Source of the DNA: Eubacteriaceae bacterium
GTDB lineage: Bacteria > Bacillota > Clostridia > Eubacteriales > UBA1433
DNA length: 10,637 nucleotides
Assembly (NCBI GenBank): GCA_012797825.1
Contig: JAAZOI010000298.1
Span: 1 to 10,637 of the forward strand
Reading direction: 5' to 3'
Shown piece after piece: positions 1 to 5,759 of this stretch. Each line of letters begins with the position of its first letter. Within the stretch, counting starts at the first letter, position 1. The notes under the pieces are model-generated. The model was not told the DNA's origin and searched no databases. It was given only the letters and a program-made list of their open reading frames with translations. Made by a program: the position numbers and the translations under genes.

Positions 1-91
1 ATTTATATTGTATTATCTGTTTAGCAGGTATAAATATATGAAAAAATCATAAAAGAAAAATCTAATAATTAATAATAATGGTGATATAAGT

Positions 92-553
92 TTGTTAATG
101 ATTAAAATAATCTCAATTTTATTGCTGATAACCCCGATTGTAAATATATTATCTCTACATTTTTTAAAGAGTAAATATGTTGGATGTGGTTTAAAAAGTA
201 TTCATTTAATTATTTTATTAATTTCTATTATTCTTTTATTAAAAAAAGTAGATTCTGCTTTAATACTATTATCATGCAATTTAATAGCTTTATTGTTATT
301 AATAGTATTTGAAAAGTTATATTATTTTTTATTGGATAAAGTCATATCTCCAATGATTTCTCAATTAACTGAGGCAGACGTTGTTTCTACGTTATTAGTA
401 ACAAGAAATAATATTTACGCAATAACAAATAAAGGGTATGTAATAATAAATTATAAAATTAATGATTATAAAATGCATAAAGAAATTCAAGAATTTTCTA
501 CAAGTGATCAAAAATATTTTACTAGATTAAAAGAACATAAATTAGAAGAATAA
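92..553 (+). CDS. Small three-helix membrane protein, unknown function
   Basis: I do not recognise this 153-residue protein. Three hydrophobic stretches (about residues 4-22, 37-51 and 55-81) are followed by a hydrophilic C-terminal part of about 70 residues that is rich in Lys, Glu and Tyr, so it is an integral membrane protein with a soluble tail. The start is uncertain: TTG at 92 lies 6 nt after a weak GGTGAT (80-85), while ATG at 98 would give a protein two residues shorter. The gene is extremely AT-rich, more so than the gene that follows. Its TAA stop (551-553) directly abuts the ATG at 554, so the two are probably co-transcribed and may be translationally coupled. That spacing suggests a partnership with the amidase-domain protein, but no family evidence supports a specific role. 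Confidence 0.6.
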   Translation: MLMIKIISILLLITPIVNILSLHFLKSKYVGCGLKSIHLIILLISIILLLKKVDSALILLSCNLIALLLLIVFEKLYYFLLDKVISPMISQLTEADVVSTLLVTRNNIYAITNKGYVIINYKINDYKMHKEIQEFSTSDQKYFTRLKEHKLEE

Positions 554-1174
554 ATGAAAAAACATTTTTTATTTTTACTCATCATTTTAGTAACTGCAGG
601 CGTATGGATTTTTACAGCAATTAACATAAACCTAAATGCGAAGTCGGCTAACTATACGAATTCAACAGTATATAGCCGAACAAAAGTCATTGAATGCGCG
701 GAAAAATGTTTTAACAAACGCAATAATCAATACTACGGTTACGGGCAGGATTGCGCTAACTTTGTCTCTCAATGCCTATATTCAGGCGGCATGCCGATTA
801 ACGGCAGCTGGTACTCCTATAAAATGGATGATTGTTTTTTCTATTGCGGGGACGTTGCAATAACATGGAGCAGAGCTCCCGAACAGTACGCATATTTTAA
901 AAAATCGGAATATAATTACAAAAACATTTTAATCAAAAGTATATCAGATATCAAAGACGCGATAAAAGAAGGCGTTAAAGCCGGGGACCTAATATACTTT
1001 GACAATGACACAGACGGAACAGTTGACCATGCCGCTATAATAAGTAAAGTTGACGGCGGAATGATATATTATTGCGCTCATACTTTTTCAAGATATAATC
1101 AGCCGCTTTCAAACTATTTTCAAACGGGAAATACAGGGCAAATTTACATTGTTATGCTAAAAGACAATGTTTAG
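554..1174 (+). CDS. Secreted or membrane-anchored putative amidase (Amidase_6-type domain)
   Basis: The protein has 206 residues: a Lys-led N-terminal hydrophobic segment (about 4-24) that acts as signal peptide or anchor, then one papain-like domain. DCANFVSQCLYSGG (66-79) matches the Cys box of the putative amidase family PF12671, which normally reads NDCTNFVSQ. C67 is the likely nucleophile. DHAAIISK (H159) and CAHT (H176) offer the catalytic histidine. The YSR...AE segment at 40-50 is also typical. Family members are thought to cut amide bonds in the cell envelope, probably peptidoglycan, but the substrate here is unknown. The protein carries seven cysteines (48, 52, 67, 74, 94, 98, 174), many for an exported clostridial protein. 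Codon use is less AT-rich than the preceding gene, which it abuts with no spacer; its only Shine-Dalgarno candidate is a weak AGAAGA inside that gene (544-549). Confidence 0.8.
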   Translation: MKKHFLFLLIILVTAGVWIFTAININLNAKSANYTNSTVYSRTKVIECAEKCFNKRNNQYYGYGQDCANFVSQCLYSGGMPINGSWYSYKMDDCFFYCGDVAITWSRAPEQYAYFKKSEYNYKNILIKSISDIKDAIKEGVKAGDLIYFDNDTDGTVDHAAIISKVDGGMIYYCAHTFSRYNQPLSNYFQTGNTGQIYIVMLKDNV

Positions 1175-1210
1175 TGAGGATGATTATTAAAATCATCGAG
1201 AGGTAAAATT

Positions 1211-1846
1211 ATGACCATATATATTTCGCTTGCTATGCTAATTATAATTTACGTGCTTTGTATGATAGGATATAAAAAATATAAAGTTTTGCTTTTGTCA
1301 GGTATAGTTATTGCAATTTCTATAGCAGGAGTAATTTTAATTCTGATTAATAATCAGAATAATCAAATCGACGGGCGTTTGCTAAGCTATGAAAAAGATG
1401 ATGAATACTATAGTGATTTTATATTATATACTAATCCCGAGACATTTAAAGAAGGTGACGGACCTATTTATTTTTCTATGGATAAAGATACTATGGATGA
1501 CTTATTTACTCATCCTGAAAAATATACATCCTATAAGATTAATATAGAAGTAACAAATCTATCAGACAAAAATATTTATGATGGCTATTCTATTTTAGCC
1601 GATAAGTACGAATATATTTGGCTTGACACATTATTTTATTGGGATGGGAATTTAAAAGCTCATGAAACTTTAGAATATCATGCGTTTATAATTGTTAAAA
1701 AAGAAGAGATGTCTGATAAAGAAATTGATGGATTGATAAAAAGTATTAAGATTGAAATTCATGCAACAAATATAGAATATTTAAATAGTTTGTATCGGGA
1801 TGAATTTTTATGGTTATATAGCACAAAAGTGATTGGCTTTGATTAA
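1211..1846 (+). CDS. Two-helix membrane protein with exported C-terminal domain, unknown
   Basis: This 211-residue protein is not recognised. Two N-terminal hydrophobic helices (about 4-20 and 26-47) are separated by a short basic loop (YKKYK), which predicts an in-out-in-out hairpin with the remaining 160 residues outside. That domain (about 55-211) alternates polar and hydrophobic residues. A stretch reading IEVTNLSDKNIYDG, followed later by HETLEYHAFIIV, resembles the Ig-like folds of many Firmicute surface proteins; this fold guess is inference only. A GAGAGG ribosome binding site (1198-1203) lies 7 nt before the ATG and belongs to a leader reused by the next three genes. The last 14 codons plus the following 45 nt recur in damaged form before 3106, so a second copy of this gene once existed in the cluster. 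Confidence 0.65.
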   Translation: MTIYISLAMLIIIYVLCMIGYKKYKVLLLSGIVIAISIAGVILILINNQNNQIDGRLLSYEKDDEYYSDFILYTNPETFKEGDGPIYFSMDKDTMDDLFTHPEKYTSYKINIEVTNLSDKNIYDGYSILADKYEYIWLDTLFYWDGNLKAHETLEYHAFIIVKKEEMSDKEIDGLIKSIKIEIHATNIEYLNSLYRDEFLWLYSTKVIGFD

Positions 1847-1891
1847 TATTACGCGTAACTAGTTTATTAAAGTTAGCGAGAGGTAAAAATA
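1805..1891 (+). repeat. Duplicated junction segment, copy 1
   Basis: The last 14 codons of the 1211-1846 gene plus the 45 nt before copy A resemble 3019-3105. The most exact part covers GTGATTGG.TTTGATTAATATTA around the stop codon, and the CGAGAGGT ribosome binding site is shared. The distance from stop codon to the next ATG is 45 nt in both. Confidence 0.7.
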
Positions 1892-2386
1892 ATGTATATA
1901 GATTTATTTTTTACTATACTGATTATAATTTGCGTAAGTATAATTATAAAAAATAAAAAAAATATTAATTTGCTGTTATTAAGAATTAAAAAACATAAAG
2001 TTTTTTTAGTGATTATAGCAATAGTTCTTATTAGCTACAGCGCAATGCTTATTGATACGAGCAGTGTAATGAGGGAAGTTAAGGACACTATGCTATTGAA
2101 TGTTGACCCAGCAAAAACGGCAGGCAAGCCAATAGGACAATATAACTATTATGTAAGTTTTTATGGGGATTTAGTAACGAATTTGTGAAGATCTAATTTA
2201 TTTATGGTGCGATTATTTGTTCTGCACAACTTCAAGGACGGATATATATGTTCTTGTTATTGGTATAGATTATATGATGATAAGGGGGAATTGATAAGCG
2301 CATGGTGGGCGCCGGCAATATGGAAAATACATAAAGAAGATGGCAAATGGGAAATAACCGAGATATTTGAAGGCGAAAGCATATAA
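1892..2386 (+). pseudogene. MYIDLFF-family paralogue A, interrupted by a nonsense codon
   Basis: This is the first of three tandem paralogues. It reads in one frame for 164 codons except for a TGA at 2186-2188 (codon 99). Aligned with its relatives, that codon replaces the Gly (GGA in copy B, GGG in copy C) just before the conserved LVRL/HNFKDG block, so one G-to-T change explains the break. Upstream lie two hydrophobic helices (about 5-20 and 38-54). Downstream the HNFKDG...WKIHKE.GKWEI domain continues in the same frame. Other drift supports decay: two Trp conserved in copy C read as Cys (TGG to TGT), and the terminal EAP is replaced by EGESI. The ribosome binding site (GAGAGG, 1878-1883) is intact, so a truncated 98-residue membrane peptide may still be made. 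An ATG at 2204 lacks a good ribosome binding site. Confidence 0.8.
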
Positions 2387-2511
2387 GATAAACACAAGAT
2401 TCGCCCATATTTTCGGTAGGCACGTATTTTTTAAATATGTAGACAAAGCATAAGTCCATATTATTATGCTAATATAATATTTAATCAGGAAAATTGGCGA
2501 GAGGTGAAATT
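2387..2511 (+). other. Spacer between paralogues A and B
   Basis: These 125 nt hold no gene. The last part is the shared leader with GAGAGGTG (2499-2506). A 7-bp inverted repeat (AGCATAA 2447-2453, TTATGCT 2464-2470) has no T-run, and I found no fragment of the 1211-1846 gene here, unlike the spacer before copy C. Confidence 0.5.
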
Positions 2512-3012
2512 ATGTATATAGACTTATTTTTCACTATCATAATTATAATCTTCGTAATTGTATTTATAAGAAACATAAGACATATAGATTTACTTTTATT
2601 AAAAATTAAAAAGCATAAGATTTTTTGGATAATTATTGCAATAATCCTAAGTGTTTATAGTATCATGCTCATTGATACAAACAGCGTAATGATGCTAGCC
2701 AGAGATAATTTCATGTTGAAAATTGACCCCTATAAAACGCCTAACTTGTCGATAAGCGAATATAATGATGTCAGAGAACATGCGAGTGAATATAAGGAAG
2801 AATATGGCGCCATAGGAAAAGCTCATTTGTTTCTGGTGCGTTTAGCTGTACTGCACAACTTCAAAGACGGTAATATTTGGGTTTGGTACTGTCATGAAGT
2901 GTATAGTGCTAAAGGAGAATTAATGCAAGGTTCATGGTATGTCCCTGCACGATGGGGAATCCATAGAGAAAACGGAATATGGCAAATAACTGATATATAT
3001 GAAGCACCGTAA
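2512..3012 (+). CDS. MYIDLFF-family paralogue B, small membrane-anchored protein
   Basis: This 166-residue protein belongs to the tandem family and is not assigned to any named family. Helices at about 5-19 and 37-54 flank a basic loop (KIKKHK), placing residues 56-166 outside the cytoplasm. The C-terminal 60 residues hold the family core: LVRL, HNFKDG (115-120), aromatic-rich IWVWY, VY..KGEL, W..P..W.IH.ENG.W.I and a terminal YEAP. This looks like a compact beta-rich domain, possibly NTF2-like, though that is a guess. I chose ATG 2512 because GAGAGGTG (2499-2506) sits 5 nt upstream and the copies align from MYIDLFF. A TTG at 2494 would start inside the leader. The neighbours A and C and the Imm53 gene suggest an immunity or envelope-protection role, which is inference. 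Confidence 0.7.
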   Translation: MYIDLFFTIIIIIFVIVFIRNIRHIDLLLLKIKKHKIFWIIIAIILSVYSIMLIDTNSVMMLARDNFMLKIDPYKTPNLSISEYNDVREHASEYKEEYGAIGKAHLFLVRLAVLHNFKDGNIWVWYCHEVYSAKGELMQGSWYVPARWGIHRENGIWQITDIYEAP

Positions 3013-3018
3013 CTTTAT

Positions 3019-3105
3019 ATCATGTTATTTGGCACTACTTCAGTGATTGGGTTTGATTAATATTATATGTAGCATGGTTACTAACATTAACGAGAGGTTG
3101 GAATT
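3019..3105 (+). repeat. Duplicated junction segment, copy 2 (leftover of a lost gene)
   Basis: Between copies B and C lies a 3' fragment of a second copy of the 1211-1846 gene. Read up to the stop at 3058-3060 it gives MLFGTTSVIGFD, against WLYSTKVIGFD in the intact gene, and then the same type of 45-nt spacer and leader. The rest of that gene copy is gone. Confidence 0.7.
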
Positions 3106-3597
3106 ATGTATATAGATTTATTTTTTACTATAATAGTTATAATTTGCGTAGTATTAATTTTAATAAATAAAAAATATAAGTTTAAGCGTTTTTTTACAAA
3201 TAAAAAATATAAGTTTTTTACAGTGACTATTTCTATATTTATCGCGATTATATCGATAATCGTAATTATTTATGGAACCATACTTTTTGATACAAACAAT
3301 GTAATGAAGGAAGTCAGGGATACTTTGCTATTCAAAACTGACTACGCAGAAACGGCTAATAAACAGATAGACAAATATAATATTTCTAGTGGTTATGTAG
3401 GAGGGAAACCACATGTTTTGTTGGTGAGGTTATCCACTCGGCACAACTTTAAAGATGGTTATATCTGGGCTTGGTATTGGTTCAGAGTATATAATACGGA
3501 AGGTAAGCTAACAAGTTACTGGTGGACACCAACAAAGTGGAAAATTCATAAAGAAAACGGTAAATGGGAGATAGTCGAGATATATGAAGCGCCATAA
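3106..3597 (+). CDS. MYIDLFF-family paralogue C, small membrane-anchored protein
   Basis: The third tandem paralogue has 163 residues. Its layout matches copy B: helix 1 at about 5-20, a basic cytoplasmic loop, helix 2 at about 38-60, then an exported tail ending in HNFKDGYIWAWY...WKIHKENGKWEIVEIYEAP-type sequence (about 103-163). It differs in the loop, where NKKYKF occurs twice (21-26 and 32-37) because of a 33-nt in-frame duplication, and in a longer second helix. The ribosome binding site is GAGAGG (3092-3097), 8 nt before the ATG. The first 27 nt are the same as in copy A, and the 88 nt upstream resemble the segment upstream of copy A. No function can be assigned. The gene stops 69 nt before the Imm53 gene. 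Confidence 0.7.
   Translation: MYIDLFFTIIVIICVVLILINKKYKFKRFFTNKKYKFFTVTISIFIAIISIIVIIYGTILFDTNNVMKEVRDTLLFKTDYAETANKQIDKYNISSGYVGGKPHVLLVRLSTRHNFKDGYIWAWYWFRVYNTEGKLTSYWWTPTKWKIHKENGKWEIVEIYEAP
3165..3216 (+). repeat. 19-nt direct repeat with 33-nt period inside paralogue C
   Basis: The same 19 nt occur at 3165-3183 and 3198-3216. The 33-nt offset equals 11 codons, so the frame is kept and NKKYKF is encoded twice in the basic loop between the two helices. Copies A and B lack it. Confidence 0.85.
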
Positions 3598-3666
3598 CAT
3601 GCTAATCCTTGTGTGTTTGAAAATACATATACTATGAAATTCCTTATAATGTATGGGGGATAAAAA

Positions 3667-3954
3667 ATGGATATTTTAAATTGGTTGATGAAATGGTATG
3701 AATCAAATTGTGATGGTGATTGGGAGCATCAATTTGGCGTAAAAATTGATACACTTGATAATCCTGGGTGGAGCGTCGATATTGATTTAACGGATACACC
3801 ATTAGAAAACAAGCCATTCAATTTTGAAAACAATAACACAGAAACTGATTGGATTATTTGTCGTATTGAAAATAATATATTCAAAGGATATGGTGATCCA
3901 TCAAAATTGGGGGAAATACTTAAAATATTTAAAGAATGGGCAGAAAGTTTTTGA
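3667..3954 (+). CDS. Imm53-family immunity protein
   Basis: This 95-residue soluble, acidic protein matches what I know of immunity protein family 53 (PF15580) almost end to end. It has LNWLMKWY at the N-terminus, CDGDWEH (15-21), a TLDNPGW block (29-35), an IDLTDTPLE block (39-47), DWI (61-63), and a closing helix ending FKEWAESF. Family members are predicted antidotes to toxin domains of polymorphic secretion systems, acting in the cytoplasm by binding the toxin. No toxin gene is present in this window, so the gene is an orphan here. Its start is clear: GGGGGA (3655-3660) lies 6 nt before the ATG. It is the last gene of the AT-rich cluster. The assignment rests on motif memory, not a profile search. 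Confidence 0.8.
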   Translation: MDILNWLMKWYESNCDGDWEHQFGVKIDTLDNPGWSVDIDLTDTPLENKPFNFENNNTETDWIICRIENNIFKGYGDPSKLGEILKIFKEWAESF

Positions 3955-4057
3955 TTTGATAAAAATTATATAAATAATTATTCTTAATTATAGAATCAAT
4001 TGCCAAATATTGCAGTTTAGGAATTTGTTATATTTTCATTTAAAATTTCGGTTATCA

Positions 4058-4085
4058 TTGAAATTTGTCAAATATGAAATATAAT
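4058..4085 (+). promoter_or_regulatory. Sigma-A-type promoter for the 4115-4894 gene
   Basis: TTGAAA (4058-4063) and a perfect TATAAT (4080-4085) are separated by 16 nt, which fits the vegetative sigma factor. The expected transcript would start near 4092, about 12 nt before the ribosome binding site. It marks the boundary between the accessory cluster and the gene with its own promoter. Confidence 0.7.
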
Positions 4086-4114
4086 AAAAGCATAGCCATT
4101 TTTCGGAGGGCAGT

Positions 4115-4894
4115 ATGGATCTCACATCGACGAGTTCGATAATATTATATATAATCTTTGCCGCGGCGCTTGGCGGCATAGTTTATTTAAGAATAAAAAA
4201 CAAACACACTTTTCAAATAGAGCAGTCAAGACTTAAAAATATTCAGCGCCTTAAAGAACATAACTTTTGCCTGCAGGATATAACTCGCGTTTTTTATAAG
4301 GACAAAGAAGAAACAGCCGTTTATTTTGACAATGTAAACAAATGCTTTGCGGTTGAGACAATTGATTATAAAAATAAAAAAGCCCGTATTGAAGGCATTT
4401 TTCCGTTTGATAAAATAATCGGGGCTGCTTTAATTGAAAACGGAGAAATAATAAACCAAAATAACTTAATACCGGGCGTGGAGATTCGCAAGCTGTACGC
4501 AGTTAACGGCAACGCAAATAAAAAAAGAAAAGTTAAAGAAAATCACGTTAACTCAATTGCGATAAAACTTATATTCGACGGCATAAACAAAGCGTATTTA
4601 AATATAAGCATATTAAGCCATAACATAAAATCAAACGATGAAAATTATCTTTATTATTCGCAGACAGCAAAGGAACTGTATGATATTTTTGAAAAAGCGC
4701 TTTTAAGCAATTGGGTTCAAAAAGAAAATATAGTTATAGAAGAAGTTGAAGAGCAGTCTGAACAGGCGATAAAAATTGAGCCTAAAGTTGAAAAGAGCTA
4801 TCAGGACAAGCTTTGGGAACTTAATAATTACAGGCAAAAAGGCATTGTAAGCGAGCTTATGAATTATACCAAGAAAATAAGAGATGAAGATTAA
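4115..4894 (+). CDS. Membrane-anchored protein with SHOCT-like C-terminal motif
   Basis: This 259-residue protein has one N-terminal helix (about 8-25) followed by a basic stop (RIKNKH), so the bulk is probably cytoplasmic. The body (about 40-195) includes FYKDKEETAVYFDNVNKCFAV and an FPFDKIIGAALIENGEI-type segment, which resembles the beta-rich module found in SHOCT proteins. A Glu-rich linker (about 205-225) leads to a final stretch reading YQDKLWELNNYRQKGIVSEL, which fits the SHOCT pattern of a short helix, a KG(I/L) turn and a second helix. SHOCT modules are thought to mediate oligomerisation. No enzymatic function is evident. The ribosome binding site CGGAGGG (4104-4110) lies 4 nt before the ATG. 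A strong promoter upstream and a terminator downstream make it monocistronic. Its codon use is less AT-rich than the genes to its left. Confidence 0.65.
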   Translation: MDLTSTSSIILYIIFAAALGGIVYLRIKNKHTFQIEQSRLKNIQRLKEHNFCLQDITRVFYKDKEETAVYFDNVNKCFAVETIDYKNKKARIEGIFPFDKIIGAALIENGEIINQNNLIPGVEIRKLYAVNGNANKKRKVKENHVNSIAIKLIFDGINKAYLNISILSHNIKSNDENYLYYSQTAKELYDIFEKALLSNWVQKENIVIEEVEEQSEQAIKIEPKVEKSYQDKLWELNNYRQKGIVSELMNYTKKIRDED

Positions 4895-4918
4895 TTAAGA
4901 AATTTTGATTTATAAACA

Positions 4919-4957
4919 AATCCCTTCAAACATTTTTGTAAACCGAAGGGATTTTTT
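4919..4957 (+). terminator. Intrinsic terminator after the 4115-4894 gene
   Basis: AATCCCTTC (4919-4927) pairs perfectly with GAAGGGATT (4945-4953) across a 17-nt loop, and a T-run follows (4952-4957). It lies 25 nt after the stop codon and 37 nt before tcdA. Confidence 0.85.
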
Positions 4958-4994
4958 AAATCATATGATAAATAATAAATCAGGGGTTCGATAA

Positions 4995-5735
4995 ATGGAA
5001 AACCAGTTTGCAAGAACGGAATTGATATTTAAAAAATCGGGAATGGAAATCCTGTTTAACTCGCGCGTTGCCGTGTTCGGCATAGGCGGGGTAGGGGGAT
5101 ATGTTGTCGAGGCGCTTGTGCGAAGCGGGATATGTGCGATTGACTTATTCGATGATAAAAAAGTTTGTACAACCAATTTAAACCGCCAGATAATCGCAAC
5201 GCATAAAACTGTAGGCAGATATAAAGTGGACGTTGCGAAAGAACGTATTTTAGATATAAATCCCAAAGCAACAGTTAATACTTATAAATTATTTTATATG
5301 CCCGATACCGCTGACCAAGTAGATTTAAGCGTATACGATTATGTAGTAGATGCGATAGATACGGTAACGGGAAAAATTGAGCTAATCGTAAGATGCAAGG
5401 AAGCAGGCATACCAATAATCAGCTCAATGGGGGCGGGCAATAAAATAAACGCCGACCAGCTTGAAGTTGCGGATATTTATAAAACATCCGTATGTCCACT
5501 GGCGAAAGTTATGCGCCGTGAGCTAAAGACAAGAGGCATAAAGAATCTTAAAGTAGTATATTCCAAGGAAACTCCCAGAGAGCTTTTTAACATTGAGGAA
5601 ATAAGCGGCAAATCCGACAGTATATGTTTAAAAGGCGAAAAGCGGCAAGTTCCGGGAAGCACTGCGTTTGTTCCGCCTGCGGCAGGGCTCATAATAGCGG
5701 GCGAAGTTATTAAGGATTTAACGGGGATAAAATAA
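4995..5735 (+). CDS. tcdA: tRNA threonylcarbamoyladenosine dehydratase
   Basis: TcdA (CsdL) is an E1-like ThiF-fold enzyme that uses ATP to dehydrate t6A37 of ANN-decoding tRNAs to the cyclic form ct6A. The 246-residue protein starts with ENQFARTELIF, typical of the family, then has the nucleotide-binding glycine loop GIGGVGG (29-35), the acidic and arginine residues of the ATP site (D53-D54 and NLNRQ 61-65), the VDAIDT block (118-123) and SSMGAGNK (143-150). TSVCPLAKVMRRELK (165-179) and GSTAFVPPAAG (221-231) complete the signature. Its length is normal for the Gram-positive form. The ribosome binding site AGGGGT (4982-4987) lies 7 nt before the ATG. Only 37 nt separate the gene from the upstream terminator and I found no convincing promoter there, so it may depend partly on read-through. 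The cysteine desulfurase partner known from E. coli is not adjacent. Confidence 0.9.
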   Translation: MENQFARTELIFKKSGMEILFNSRVAVFGIGGVGGYVVEALVRSGICAIDLFDDKKVCTTNLNRQIIATHKTVGRYKVDVAKERILDINPKATVNTYKLFYMPDTADQVDLSVYDYVVDAIDTVTGKIELIVRCKEAGIPIISSMGAGNKINADQLEVADIYKTSVCPLAKVMRRELKTRGIKNLKVVYSKETPRELFNIEEISGKSDSICLKGEKRQVPGSTAFVPPAAGLIIAGEVIKDLTGIK

Positions 5736-5759
5736 AAATCCCCTTATTAGGGGGATTTT
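5734..5759. terminator. Bidirectional terminator between tcdA and copZ
   Basis: AAAATCCCC (5735-5743) pairs with GGGGATTTT (5751-5759) around a 7-nt loop. An A-run on the left and a T-run on the right let it serve both converging transcripts. It overlaps the tcdA stop codon and touches the copZ stop codon, so only 24 nt lie between the two genes. Confidence 0.85.

Noticed and set aside
29..34. TATAAA with TTGTAT (8-13) as a promoter for the gene at 92
   Set aside because: The spacing is 15 nt and the -35 match is weak; in this AT-rich stretch it is not distinguishable from chance.
1179..1197. GATGATT/AATCATC hairpin before the gene at 1211 as a regulatory switch
   Set aside because: It is a short AT-rich stem ending at the ribosome binding site. 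The other three leaders keep no equivalent stem of similar strength, so regulation cannot be supported.
2186..2188. TGA in paralogue A as selenocysteine, reassigned codon or programmed read-through
   Set aside because: TGA is used as a normal stop at 3952-3954, the paralogues have Gly and not Cys or Trp at the site, and no following hairpin stands out. A nonsense mutation is simpler.
2204..2386. Separate 60-residue gene
   Set aside because: It is the in-frame second half of paralogue A, with no convincing ribosome binding site before its ATG.
2447..2470. Inverted repeat AGCATAA/TTATGCT as a terminator
   Set aside because: The stem is AT-rich with a 10-nt loop and no T-run follows; such pairs are expected by chance in AT-rich DNA.
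3645..3650. TATAAT as a promoter for the Imm53 gene
   Set aside because: The transcript would start inside the ribosome binding site, and the nearest TTGAAA is about 22 nt away, which is too far.
3980..3996. Hairpin ATTCT/AGAAT as a terminator of the immunity cluster
   Set aside because: It has only five pairs, mostly A-T, and no T-tract.
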